A stretch of DNA of 51,541 bases from Alcaligenaceae bacterium (GTDB lineage: Bacteria > Pseudomonadota > Gammaproteobacteria > Burkholderiales > Burkholderiaceae_B), in the NCBI GenBank assembly GCA_012727555.1, contig JAAYGT010000071.1:1-51541 (forward strand), written 5' to 3'. How positions within the stretch are numbered: the stretch's first letter is position 1; the number at the start of each line of letters is the position of its first letter. Positions 1 to 7,352 of this stretch are shown here, piece by piece. Below the pieces are notes generated by a model that was given only the letters and a program-made list of their open reading frames with translations, was not told the DNA's origin and made no database searches. Made by a program: the position numbers and the translations under genes.

Positions 1-1269
1 CTGTGGTGCATCACGCCGCGTAACATATTTGGGGACATGGCATGCCACGCAGTTAGCCTGGTAGAACAGCCGCTTGCCGTTCAGTACCCCCGGGTCATTA
101 ACCTGGCGACGTTTGGGGACAGCCAGGTTCGATGTATAAAAACTGACGAATTCCATCAGGTGGTCGGGTACCTCGTGCGCGCCCTGCGAGGCCTGGACAC
201 CGGTGGGCTTTTCCAGACAGGCACTTTGTGTGCTGGTGCAGTCGCCGTAAGGGTTGGGGAAATGGGATGTTGACAGACCCATATCCCCGGAAAACGCCTT
301 CGCGCTTTGTTGCAACACAGTGGGTTCAGCGCTTTTCCAGTTGAAACGCCCCAATGTTGTTTTACCCGTGACTGGATCGACCCACCTGTTGGGGCGGCCG
401 GTAATGCCATCGGGTTTGGCGCGCTGTGCATTGGCTAGAATATCGGCCGGATGGATGGCTTCGAGTAACCCCAGCCCGATGACCGGTGGTGCCAGCCGTG
501 GCGACAATACGGTGTCGGCCGCGATGGGGCCGTAATTCAGGTGGGTCAGTGCGTAAGCCGGTTTTTTCAGTATCACGGTTTCGCCCCCGTTCAGCGAGAC
601 GGGGATATCGGTGTAGGTTATTGCCAGAGCACCTTCCGAGGGTACGCCGGTCACCGAGAAAGGCTGGAATTGCTGACCGTACGCCGGGTGGGGCTGGGCA
701 AACCGGATAAGCAGGGCCATGGCGCTCGCCTGACCCAATGGCTCAAAGCCCGGTACGGATCCCCGGCCGTCTTTCACATGGCAGGCTTGGCAGGAGCGCG
801 CGTTAAACACGGGGCCCAAGCCATCGGATGCCACGGTGGACGAAGGTGCTGACACCCAGTCTTTTCGAAACAGGCCATTTCCCACCAGGAAACGCTGGCG
901 TCCGTTGAAATCCAGATTGGCCAGCGGATGTGAAAATGCATCGGCGTTGATGTCTTTCTGGTGTGTGCCGGCCCCTGCCTGCATGGCTTCGAAGGGTTCC
1001 GCCTTCGAGAAGTCGGTTGTTGCGGCCACAATGGCGTTGACACGTTCAAGGTCAGCGGCGGAAAGATCTTTGCGTGTGCCAGGTTCGATGGTTTGGGGAA
1101 CTGCATGGACACTGCTGCACACCACCCAGCCCAGAGCCACTGCGGCAAAATAGCGAAGTCTTCGTGAAGCTACAGTCTTGTACGACAGTCTTGCCTGGGC
1201 TTGCGGACGCAATGAACCCGGGGTGCGTCGGGGTGATGTCGTCAGGGTCGATACGGGAAAATGCATCAT
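1..1269 (-). CDS. Di-haem cytochrome c-type oxidoreductase, DUF1111 (thiol oxidoreductase-like) family, C-terminus cut by the window edge
   Basis: The minus frame stays open from about 1269 to the left edge, so the 3' end is missing. It encodes a hydrophobic export segment (RYFAAVALGWVVCSSVHA), then a first haem-binding motif SCQACH near 790 and a second, NCVACH, near 35. Two widely spaced CxxCH motifs in a periplasmic protein of this size fit the DUF1111 di-haem family, which often sits next to imelysins in iron-regulated loci. It follows the imelysin gene by 36 bases in the same direction, so co-transcription is likely. The start is uncertain: ATG at 1269 gives an N-terminal extension of about 40 residues before the signal peptide and has no clear ribosome site; a TTG at 1212 is an alternative. 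The electron partner is unknown. Family assignment is fairly sure, the start is not. Confidence 0.8.
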   Translation of the reverse strand, partial: MMHFPVSTLTTSPRRTPGSLRPQAQARLSYKTVASRRLRYFAAVALGWVVCSSVHAVPQTIEPGTRKDLSAADLERVNAIVAATTDFSKAEPFEAMQAGAGTHQKDINADAFSHPLANLDFNGRQRFLVGNGLFRKDWVSAPSSTVASDGLGPVFNARSCQACHVKDGRGSVPGFEPLGQASAMALLIRFAQPHPAYGQQFQPFSVTGVPSEGALAITYTDIPVSLNGGETVILKKPAYALTHLNYGPIAADTVLSPRLAPPVIGLGLLEAIHPADILANAQRAKPDGITGRPNRWVDPVTGKTTLGRFNWKSAEPTVLQQSAKAFSGDMGLSTSHFPNPYGDCTSTQSACLEKPTGVQASQGAHEVPDHLMEFVSFYTSNLAVPKRRQVNDPGVLNGKRLFYQANCVACHVPKYVTRRDAPQ

Positions 1270-1305
1270 TGAACACACGCAGAAAAATACAGAATCGTCA
1301 CGCAA

Positions 1306-2598
1306 TCATTTGAAAACCGCTGAAGGGCTGTCGAGACTGTCGGAGCCTTCGATCGTGACATTGCCCAGATTGAGCGCGACAATCACACGTTCCAGACTCC
1401 GTGTCTGGGCGATGAGGGCATCAATGGCATGCTGAACCACTGCGTTGCCGGCCGTGTTTCCGGCTGCGATCATCTGGTCGTAGGTTTCCAGGGTGCTGGC
1501 GCGCTCACGCAACGCTTGCATGGCCTGGTGGGTGGTATCAAGCCGTGCGCGCACTTCCTGATCCAGCTCGGGGTTCAGGTTTTTGACCAGATCTGACAGG
1601 CTTGCGCCCGAGACCGTGGTGCCATCTGTTTTTATGTAACTGCCCATGTAGACATTCATGATTCCTAACTGGTTGTAGTAATGGGAATTGTGGGTGTTGT
1701 CGGAGAAGCAGTCGTGTTCTTCTTCGGGGTCATGCAGCATCAGACCCAGTTTCATGCGTTCGCCTGCCAGTTCACCATACGACAGGCTGCCCATGCCGGT
1801 CAGCATGGCTCGCAGGCCTTGGGTCGGATCGGTGATAATGTAGTTGCGGGCTTCGCCGTTCGCTGCCCAGGCCTGCACAATGTCTTCCAGATCCTTGATC
1901 AGCAGGCTGGTGGCCGTTTCCAGATAGCGCACGCGCCGGTCGCAGTGGCCACCCGTGCAGTTGGCTGGATCGAAGTCAGTGTGTGGGCGGTTGCCGGCAT
2001 GGCGTTCCTGCGGAGAACCTGTCCGGCCTGCGGGTGCAGGCCCTGTACCGTTCAGGTCTTGCCCCCAAAGCAGGAACTCAATGGCGTGATAACCGGTGGC
2101 AACGTTCGCCTCGTTACCGTCGGCTTCGTGCAGTGTGTCGCGCAACAATTCAATGTTGATTTCCCGGGTATCGACTTTTTTGCCACCGATGCTCAAACTG
2201 TTGTTGGCAATCACATTCACCACATAATAGGCGTTCATGTCGGATCCGTTGCCGTACGAGGCATCGACATAATCAATCATGCCCTCGTCAAGTGGCCAGG
2301 CATTGACCTTGCCTTCCCAGGCATCAACCACCGGGTTACCGAAACGAAAAACTTCTGTTTGCTGATAAGGTACGCGGGCGTCCAGCCAGGCTTGACGGGC
2401 AGCTTTCAGTGTATGTTCCGAAGGCTTTGCGACCAGCGCATTCACCGCATTCTGCAGTTCCCGGGCACGTGTCAGTGCATCCTGGTACTCAATGGCGGCA
2501 AGTTCGGCATACTGGCTTACAACCTGGGCCGGGGTGGCCGCTGCCATGGCGCCGGTACTGAGCAAAGCGCCGGTCAGGCTGGCAATCACGCGTCGCAT
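1306..2598 (-). CDS. Imelysin family periplasmic protein (iron-regulated, M75-like)
   Basis: A 430-residue protein with an N-terminal signal peptide (cleavage near AMA-A, about residue 20). The imelysin GxHxxE signature is at residues 169-174 (GYHAIE), followed by a LLWGQDLNG segment typical of the family. Imelysins are periplasmic or surface proteins tied to iron acquisition (IrpA and EfeO-like proteins); the old peptidase label is not supported by biochemistry. The start is well placed: AGGAG lies just upstream of ATG at 2598. A Fur-box-like sequence at 2656-2674 and a tight inverted repeat at 2620-2638 sit in its leader, so iron-dependent control is plausible. The DUF1111 gene follows directly, an arrangement known from other proteobacteria. 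The exact ligand is unknown. Confidence 0.88.
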   Translation of the reverse strand: MRRVIASLTGALLSTGAMAAATPAQVVSQYAELAAIEYQDALTRARELQNAVNALVAKPSEHTLKAARQAWLDARVPYQQTEVFRFGNPVVDAWEGKVNAWPLDEGMIDYVDASYGNGSDMNAYYVVNVIANNSLSIGGKKVDTREINIELLRDTLHEADGNEANVATGYHAIEFLLWGQDLNGTGPAPAGRTGSPQERHAGNRPHTDFDPANCTGGHCDRRVRYLETATSLLIKDLEDIVQAWAANGEARNYIITDPTQGLRAMLTGMGSLSYGELAGERMKLGLMLHDPEEEHDCFSDNTHNSHYYNQLGIMNVYMGSYIKTDGTTVSGASLSDLVKNLNPELDQEVRARLDTTHQAMQALRERASTLETYDQMIAAGNTAGNAVVQHAIDALIAQTRSLERVIVALNLGNVTIEGSDSLDSPSAVFK

Positions 2599-2619
2599 CG
2601 ATAAAGCTCCTGGTGTTCA

Positions 2620-2638
2620 GATCAAGCAATGCTTGATC
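2620..2638. repeat. Perfect inverted repeat in the imelysin leader
   Basis: GATCAAGC, three bases, then GCTTGATC. This 8-bp perfect repeat lies 22-40 bases upstream of the imelysin start codon. It could form a hairpin in the 5' untranslated RNA or serve as an operator. It does not match the FNR or Fur consensus. Confidence 0.5.
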
Positions 2639-2655
2639 AAATGAATAATTAAATG

Positions 2656-2674
2656 AGAATGATTTGTATTGATT
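2656..2674 (-). promoter_or_regulatory. Fur-box-like sequence upstream of the imelysin gene
   Basis: GAGAATGATTTGTATTGAT matches the left half of the classical 19-bp Fur box (GATAATGAT) at 8 of 9 positions, but the right half only weakly. It lies 58-76 bases upstream of the imelysin ATG, just past the stop codon of the preceding reductase gene. The iron-linked genes on both sides support the call; the weak right half keeps it tentative. Confidence 0.5.
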
Positions 2675-2677
2675 GTA

Positions 2678-4123
2678 TCAGTAGACGTCTTGTCTGTACC
2701 GGCCATTGCGCCTGAGTTGATCGAACAAGGCTTGGCCGGCAATCGATTTCAGGGTTCGATCGACCGCATCGGCCATGCCTGTACGGCTTCCGCACACGTA
2801 TACCCAGGCGCCTTCGCGTAGCCAGCGCCTGATTTCGGTGCGTTGAATGTGCAGAACGTGCTGTACATAAGGCCCGGCGGGTGCTCCCGAGCACGATGCC
2901 GTTTGTGGGGGTGCAAGGTTGTCCGCAGGCCCGTAAGCCATCGGGTGACCCTGAATGTCGTGAGCAATATCCCTTGAAAACGCCTGGTCCAGGCGCGCCA
3001 GGTATCCGTTGCGTTCCCATGCAGCCAGCTCGTTGCCGTAGTGCTGATCGTGTGCCCGCTGGCGTTCGCCGTAAATCAGCCAGTTTCGGGTGTGTCCTTG
3101 TGCCAGGCGCTCCCTGATCAGGGCCCGCAAGCCCGCCAGGCCTGTACCGTTGCCAATGAAAATGACCGGTACATCGGTGTCGGGTGCATGAAACCCCGGG
3201 TTGCTGCGCAACGTGATTGTCACGGTATCGCCGGGTTGGAGAGTGTGTGTCAGCCAGTGGCTGCCCAAGCCTGGCGTACCGTCTGCCGCGAGGTGTTCAC
3301 GCACTAACAACCGGATGACACCTTCATCCGGCAACGAGGCAATCGAGTAGTCGCGCTGGATGCCCAGGTCGGCAATGGCAATGCTGGCGATGTCGCCGCC
3401 ACGCCAGCGTGCAGTGGGTTGATCCAGGGATTCCAGAATCAGATGATGGCACGGCTTGCCCAGGCTGCCGGGATTGCTCAGCGTGCGTTCGCGCAGCCTC
3501 CACTGTCGGGTTGCAGGTGTATTGTCGGCAGCAAACGTCGTGGCGTCGGCTTGAAAATGCTGTTCAATCAGATGCGACCAGTGCGTCAGTGCGCTAGTCT
3601 GTTGCTGATTGACCAGCACCATCGGGAATAGAGGCCGGGCACCACAGCGTTGCAGCCAGTTTTCAATACGTACGGCAAAGCCGCAGTAGTTGCGATAGCG
3701 GGTGTCTCCCAGTGCCAGCAGACCATAACGCAGATTCGATAAATCGGGCGGTGGCCCTTCGTAAACATGGGCCAGGAACGGCGCAGCCATATCCGGGGGA
3801 TCGCCCTCACCGCTGGTACTCAGAATGAGCAACAGTGTTTTGAAAAGTTGTAACTGTTTGGGGTTGGTGGCGGACAGAGGCCGTGCCACGGCGGCATACC
3901 CGGGCAAACTGCGTGCCGTTCGTTCGGCCAATGCGGCGGCTGTGCCTGTCTGGCTCGCATAGAACACGGCAAGTTCGAGTGTCCCGGTGTCAGGGGTATG
4001 GTCAGAGTCATGCAGCGCGGCCTTGTACCGTTGTCGGCTGCGCTGCCATGCCTTGAATGCCAGCAGACACCATACCAGGGTCAATACAATAGCCAGTGCC
4101 AGACGAAGTGTGGATTCAGTCAT
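2678..4123 (-). CDS. Membrane-anchored flavodoxin/NADPH-flavin reductase fusion (sulfite-reductase alpha-like)
   Basis: A 481-residue protein with one N-terminal membrane segment (about residues 7-24), a flavodoxin domain (about 51-190, beginning with the FMN loop ASQTGTA at 56) and a ferredoxin-NADP reductase module (about 210-481). The FAD motif RDYSIAS and the NADP-binding IGNGTGLAG loop are visible, and the C-terminus VYVCGS...GMADAV is typical of CPR/CysJ reductases. It should pass electrons from NADPH through FAD and FMN to a membrane or periplasmic acceptor. It is the last gene of the PepSY-DUF2271-DUF4198-ApbE operon, 38 bases after apbE. With the nearby iron genes this suggests a ferric-siderophore or iron reductase rather than sulfite reduction. 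The acceptor is inferred, not seen. Confidence 0.83.
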   Translation of the reverse strand: MTESTLRLALAIVLTLVWCLLAFKAWQRSRQRYKAALHDSDHTPDTGTLELAVFYASQTGTAAALAERTARSLPGYAAVARPLSATNPKQLQLFKTLLLILSTSGEGDPPDMAAPFLAHVYEGPPPDLSNLRYGLLALGDTRYRNYCGFAVRIENWLQRCGARPLFPMVLVNQQQTSALTHWSHLIEQHFQADATTFAADNTPATRQWRLRERTLSNPGSLGKPCHHLILESLDQPTARWRGGDIASIAIADLGIQRDYSIASLPDEGVIRLLVREHLAADGTPGLGSHWLTHTLQPGDTVTITLRSNPGFHAPDTDVPVIFIGNGTGLAGLRALIRERLAQGHTRNWLIYGERQRAHDQHYGNELAAWERNGYLARLDQAFSRDIAHDIQGHPMAYGPADNLAPPQTASCSGAPAGPYVQHVLHIQRTEIRRWLREGAWVYVCGSRTGMADAVDRTLKSIAGQALFDQLRRNGRYRQDVY

Positions 4124-4161
4124 TGGATAGGGGTAAGTGGCGCTGTGGCAATGAAGGGCGG

Positions 4162-5139
4162 TCAGTGCGCCCGATACTCAAATTCCGGGGTCCACTCGAT
4201 GGGTGTGTCGTTGCCTGCGGGGTCGTGGATGAACAACGCCGCCACGTGGTGTGTTCGGGCATATTGCTTGCCACGTTCGGGACCCATGACCAGCAGCGCC
4301 GTGGCCAGGGCATCGGCCATCATGCAGGTCGTGTCCACGACCGTGACTGAAAGCAGGGCATGCTGCACGGGCTGGCCCGTGAACGGATCCAGTGTGTGGC
4401 AGAAACGTCCTTCCGGTGTTGTGTAGGTGCGGCGGTAGTTGCCGGAGGTTGCCAGGGCGGCATCGCGCAGTGACGTCGGGAACCCCGTTTCGGGTGTTAC
4501 TGCCTGGCCTGAACGGTTGATCGGTGGCAGTTCGATCTGTATGCGCCAGGGCTCATGCCGGCTGTTGAAACCCTGTGCTTTCAGTTCGCCCCCGATCTCC
4601 ACCAGATAATCAGTCATGCCCTGCGCATTCAGCAGATCTGCAATCTGATCGACGCCGTATCCCTTGGCAATCGATGACAGGTCAAACTCCATTCCGCCCG
4701 GCTGCCACAGTGCACGGTGTTGGTGGTTCAGCGCGGTGTGCAACCAGCCTGACCGCTGCACGGCCCGGGTGCAGGATTCGGGTAAGGGAGGCAGTTTGGC
4801 TAAAGGGATTGTTGTCGGTCCGAATCCCCACAGTGATGACAGTGCCCCCAGTGTGGGGTCATAGGTGCCCCGGGTGCTCTGTGCCAGATCAAGGGCGGTT
4901 TGCATGACCCGGAAAAAATCCTCGGGCAAGGCATACCAGCCCGGTTCGGACCGATTGATCCGGCTGATCAGGCTGTCGGGTTGCCAGTGGCTCATTTGAT
5001 CGCACAGATCATCAAGACGAGCTTGAACAAGCCCGGTCAAGCATGCCGCATGCCGGGCATCCAGAGGCTGTGCCAGGGCCACCGACCAGTGGGTACCCAT
5101 GGTCGGTCCGGTCAGGGTGTGCGCTGTGGCGGGTTTCAG
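4162..5139 (-). CDS. apbE: FAD:protein FMN transferase, ApbE family (probable CTG start)
   Basis: ApbE enzymes attach FMN from FAD to a threonine of target proteins outside the cytoplasm. Visible family features are the N-terminal TMGTHWSV motif, the FAD-binding segment DLSSIAKGYGVD, EIGGELKAQG, and the C-terminal MMADALATA metal-binding stretch. The only ATG (5100) falls inside the conserved GPTMGT motif and would remove its first residues. Upstream in frame there is no ATG, GTG or TTG before a stop. A CTG at 5139 overlaps the TGA of the preceding gene (CTGA) and has a strong GGAGG seven bases before it. I therefore place the start at CTG 5139 (325 residues). If this is wrong the start is 5100. 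No clear signal peptide is seen, which is odd for an ApbE. Its target may be a partner in the same operon. Confidence 0.85.
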   Translation of the reverse strand: MKPATAHTLTGPTMGTHWSVALAQPLDARHAACLTGLVQARLDDLCDQMSHWQPDSLISRINRSEPGWYALPEDFFRVMQTALDLAQSTRGTYDPTLGALSSLWGFGPTTIPLAKLPPLPESCTRAVQRSGWLHTALNHQHRALWQPGGMEFDLSSIAKGYGVDQIADLLNAQGMTDYLVEIGGELKAQGFNSRHEPWRIQIELPPINRSGQAVTPETGFPTSLRDAALATSGNYRRTYTTPEGRFCHTLDPFTGQPVQHALLSVTVVDTTCMMADALATALLVMGPERGKQYARTHHVAALFIHDPAGNDTPIEWTPEFEYRAH

Positions 5140-5957
5140 GGCAGAACCTCCAGCGTTGCAGCGTAGGCAGCGAAGCGTTTGTCAGCTGCACGTACGTTCG
5201 AACGGGCTTCGCCTTCGTGTTCTGCATGAACCCAGTAGCGGCCGGGGGCGGGCCATTGAACACTGAAGATGCCCCGGGCATCCGTTTTCACTTCGATTTC
5301 ATTGACGCTGTTGCGGTAGCGGCTGCCTTCAGGAACGATTTCGATCGTGGCGCCTTCAAGAGGCTTGCCATCCAGTGTCAGGATAAATGCACTGGTTTCA
5401 CCCGAAAACAGGTCGTTGGGGTGGGTTTGGGCTTGCAATGCAAGGCCCTCGGTAACCTGCAAAAGTTCGGTGGGTTTGCCTTTGGTGACGAAGGTTTCAA
5501 TACGATTGGTTCGTTCCTGCACTTTCAGGCTTTCTGCCTGGGCGGGCACGTTGGCGGTCAGGTCGGCAGCATTTCCGAACCAGCGGCGTGGCTTGCCGTT
5601 TTCCTGCCACTGGGCGGATACGCCATTGCGCACCAGTGCAATGCGGTAGGTTCCCGATTCGGTCAGTTGCAGGTCAAAGCCGCTACGCAGTTCACCGGTG
5701 AACGGATTGACCGGCAGCAGGGCTTTGCCCGACGGGTCGGTGATGACGACCGTATTCAGTGGCAGCGGGCGATGATTGAAATGGAATTTGTCATTGCCGA
5801 CAGCGGCATCAAAGGTCACCCAGGGTTTTTCCCCTGAAAGTATCGTGGCCGAAGGAAGGATCCAGGTATCGTGGGCCTGTGCGGTTCCTGTTGTGATCAA
5901 CGGAGCAGAAACCAGCAGGGAAAAGGCCAGCATTGAAGACGCAGATAATTTTTTCAT
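5136..5957 (-). CDS. DUF4198 family periplasmic protein
   Basis: A protein of about 273 residues with a clear signal peptide (MKKLSASS..., cleavage near AQA-HDTW). The mature protein starts with HDTW, the hallmark beginning of DUF4198 proteins, and continues as a beta-rich domain with a second Ig/carboxypeptidase-regulatory-like module (GATIEIVPEG...DARGIFSVQWPAPGRYWV). Members of this family accompany metal or siderophore uptake genes; the molecular role is not known. I chose ATG 5957 because it begins a normal signal peptide. An alternative ATG at 6008 overlaps the stop of the upstream DUF2271 gene (ATGA) and would add 17 residues, but it has no ribosome site. The gene sits third in a five-gene minus-strand operon. 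Confidence 0.82.
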   Translation of the reverse strand: MKKLSASSMLAFSLLVSAPLITTGTAQAHDTWILPSATILSGEKPWVTFDAAVGNDKFHFNHRPLPLNTVVITDPSGKALLPVNPFTGELRSGFDLQLTESGTYRIALVRNGVSAQWQENGKPRRWFGNAADLTANVPAQAESLKVQERTNRIETFVTKGKPTELLQVTEGLALQAQTHPNDLFSGETSAFILTLDGKPLEGATIEIVPEGSRYRNSVNEIEVKTDARGIFSVQWPAPGRYWVHAEHEGEARSNVRAADKRFAAYAATLEVLP

Positions 5958-6004
5958 GGGATTGGTTCCAGGTGGTGTGGTGTTATAAGTGCCTGAGCCG
6001 CTTT

Positions 6005-6535
6005 TCATGGCATGACGCGCAGTTGCACTTCGCCCAGTTCGCGCTCGCCCTTGACGGTTTCAGGCGTATTGCCATGTTCCTTGACAGGCCACGACAGGGG
6101 CAGTTTCACCAGTTCATAGCCACCTTTTTCACGTGCGGCTTCAACCGATACTGTGTAGCTGCCGTCCGGTAAGTCTTTCAGGCCAGGGTGATCAGCCCCG
6201 AAATTGACGGTGTGTTTGCCAACGGCGCGTGTTGCACCACTAATACCATCGGCGGGCTCGTTTTGATTGCGCCCGCTCACACGCCACCATCGGCGCAGGT
6301 CTTTGAGCCACTGGGTACCCTCCTGGTTGGGCTTTTTCTGCTCGTACCAGACGCTCAGGTCGCGCACCAGAGTACGGTCTTTGTTTTCCAGCCAGACGGC
6401 CACATAGGGGCGGTGATACTCGGCGGTTTCGATGGCAGGAATTTCGATGTCCAGGCTCAGGCTGGCGCCGTGTGCGCGCGCCATGGTCAGTGTGCCAAGT
6501 AGCAGAAGCGCCAGGGGTTTGAGGGTGAAGTGCAT
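6005..6535 (-). CDS. DUF2271 family periplasmic protein
   Basis: A 176-residue protein with a signal peptide (cleavage near ARA-HGAS, about residue 21). The mature sequence starts LSLDIEIP and contains YVAVWLENKD, WWRVSGR and DGISGATR, all typical of DUF2271 proteins. The SGAT stretch recalls the FMN-acceptor motif (S/T)GA(T/S) of proteins flavinylated by ApbE, and an ApbE is encoded in the same operon, so this protein may carry covalent FMN in the periplasm. That is an inference. It starts two bases after the stop of the PepSY gene, consistent with one transcript. Confidence 0.82.
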   Translation of the reverse strand: MHFTLKPLALLLLGTLTMARAHGASLSLDIEIPAIETAEYHRPYVAVWLENKDRTLVRDLSVWYEQKKPNQEGTQWLKDLRRWWRVSGRNQNEPADGISGATRAVGKHTVNFGADHPGLKDLPDGSYTVSVEAAREKGGYELVKLPLSWPVKEHGNTPETVKGERELGEVQLRVMP

Positions 6536-6537
6536 GA

Positions 6538-7173
6538 TCAGTGAATGAAAAGCAGCATGATCAGCAGGGGTGCCAGCGCACCCATGCCAAGCAGAGGCCA
6601 GGTTGAGGGGCGGTTTGCCGCCTGGGTTTTCATCAGCAACAAACCGCTCATGGAAAAGACAATGCAGCTGAAGGCAAACAGATCAATGAACCAGCTCCAG
6701 CCGGTTCCGGCATGCCGCCCCTTGTGCAGGTCATTGAAATAGGCGATCCAGCCTCGTTCACGTTTTTCGTACGTCAATTCACCCGTGGTGCGGTCAACCG
6801 CCAGCCAGGCATCTGCACCGGGCGAGGGCAGGGAAAGATAAATTTCATCGGCGCCGATTTCGGCCGTTCTTTCGTTGATACGAATGCCCAGTGATGTGTC
6901 AAGCCAGCTTTCAAGGTCTCGGGGCAATGGGGCATTCAGTGGTTTATGTCCACTGCTCACGGATTCCAGCGTTTCGAGCAGATGCAGAGGCACCACACGT
7001 TCCTGGTGGTCAACAGAGATAGCGCTTTCAATCCAGGTTGCGTTGTTCAGTGTCAGACCCGTGATCGAAAACAACAGCATGCCGGACAGGCTGAATGCAG
7101 CGCTGATCCAGTGCCATAAATGCAGTGTTCGCAGCCTGTTGGAACGCTTTTGCGGAAAATCGGAAAGCTTCAA
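6538..7173 (-). CDS. PepSY-associated membrane protein, first gene of the iron-reductase operon
   Basis: A 211-residue integral membrane protein. It has a first membrane helix after HLWHWISAAFSLSG (about residues 22-42), a periplasmic loop with a PepSY-like part (AWLAVDRTTGELTYEKR), a histidine-bearing segment NDLHKGRHAG, and two further helices (about 160-180 and 190-210). Conserved histidines in and near the helices suggest haem or metal binding, as in PepSY-TM ferric reductases. The assigned start is TTG at 7173 with no obvious ribosome site. A Fur-box-like sequence lies 15-33 bases upstream. It heads the DUF2271-DUF4198-apbE-reductase operon, and the set looks like a transmembrane electron path for iron or siderophore reduction. 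Confidence 0.8.
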   Translation of the reverse strand: MKLSDFPQKRSNRLRTLHLWHWISAAFSLSGMLLFSITGLTLNNATWIESAISVDHQERVVPLHLLETLESVSSGHKPLNAPLPRDLESWLDTSLGIRINERTAEIGADEIYLSLPSPGADAWLAVDRTTGELTYEKRERGWIAYFNDLHKGRHAGTGWSWFIDLFAFSCIVFSMSGLLLMKTQAANRPSTWPLLGMGALAPLLIMLLFIH

Positions 7174-7187
7174 AATATAATCTAACT

Positions 7188-7206
7188 GAGAATAATTCGC
7201 ATAATC
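7188..7206 (-). promoter_or_regulatory. Fur-box-like sequence upstream of the PepSY operon
   Basis: GAGAATAATTCGCATAATC matches the 19-bp Fur consensus at about 13 positions (left half 7 of 9, right half 6 of 9). It is placed just upstream of the TTG start at 7173, where bound Fur would block the operon's promoter. Confidence 0.6.
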
Positions 7207-7223
7207 ATAAATTAATCTTGATC

Positions 7224-7248
7224 AAAAAAACCCGGACATGTCCGGGTT
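7224..7248 (-). terminator. Intrinsic terminator of the lipoprotein gene
   Basis: On the minus strand a perfect 20-base palindrome (AACCCGGACATGTCCGGGTT, 7229-7248) is followed by a run of seven T. It ends transcripts of the lipoprotein gene, about 100 bases beyond its stop, and separates that unit from the Fur-controlled operon. Confidence 0.88.
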
Positions 7249-7260
7249 GTTACAATTTTG

Positions 7261-7330
7261 CTGCCTGCTGCCTGCTGCCTGCTGCCTGCTGCCTGCTGCC
7301 TGCTGCCTGCTGCCTGCTGCCTGCTGCTTG
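7261..7330. repeat. Heptanucleotide tandem repeat (CTGCCTG)x10
   Basis: Nine perfect copies of CTGCCTG followed by one copy with a single change (CTGCTTG). The array lies between the lipoprotein stop codon (7353) and its terminator (7229-7248), so it is transcribed in the 3' untranslated region. An array of this purity can change copy number by slippage during replication. Confidence 0.97.
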
Positions 7331-7352
7331 CGGTTTCAGGTGCGCAATGTTT

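Noticed and set aside
1052-1276. Alternative minus frame beginning MFNDAFSRIDPDD before the DUF1111 gene
   Set aside because: It reads a different frame from the haem motifs and ends in low-quality sequence. A frameshift linking it to DUF1111 was considered, but the export signal lies in the DUF1111 frame.
1681-2604. Long plus-strand open frame (307 codons)
   Set aside because: It is fully antisense to the imelysin gene, which has a signal peptide, GxHxxE motif and ribosome site; the plus frame has no domain features.
2678-4123. Sulfite reductase alpha subunit (CysJ)
   Set aside because: There is no CysI partner; the protein has a membrane anchor and sits in an iron-linked operon with ApbE and PepSY genes, so assimilatory sulfite reduction is unlikely.
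7261-7330. CRISPR-like array
   Set aside because: The units are directly adjacent 7-mers without spacers, so it is a simple tandem repeat.
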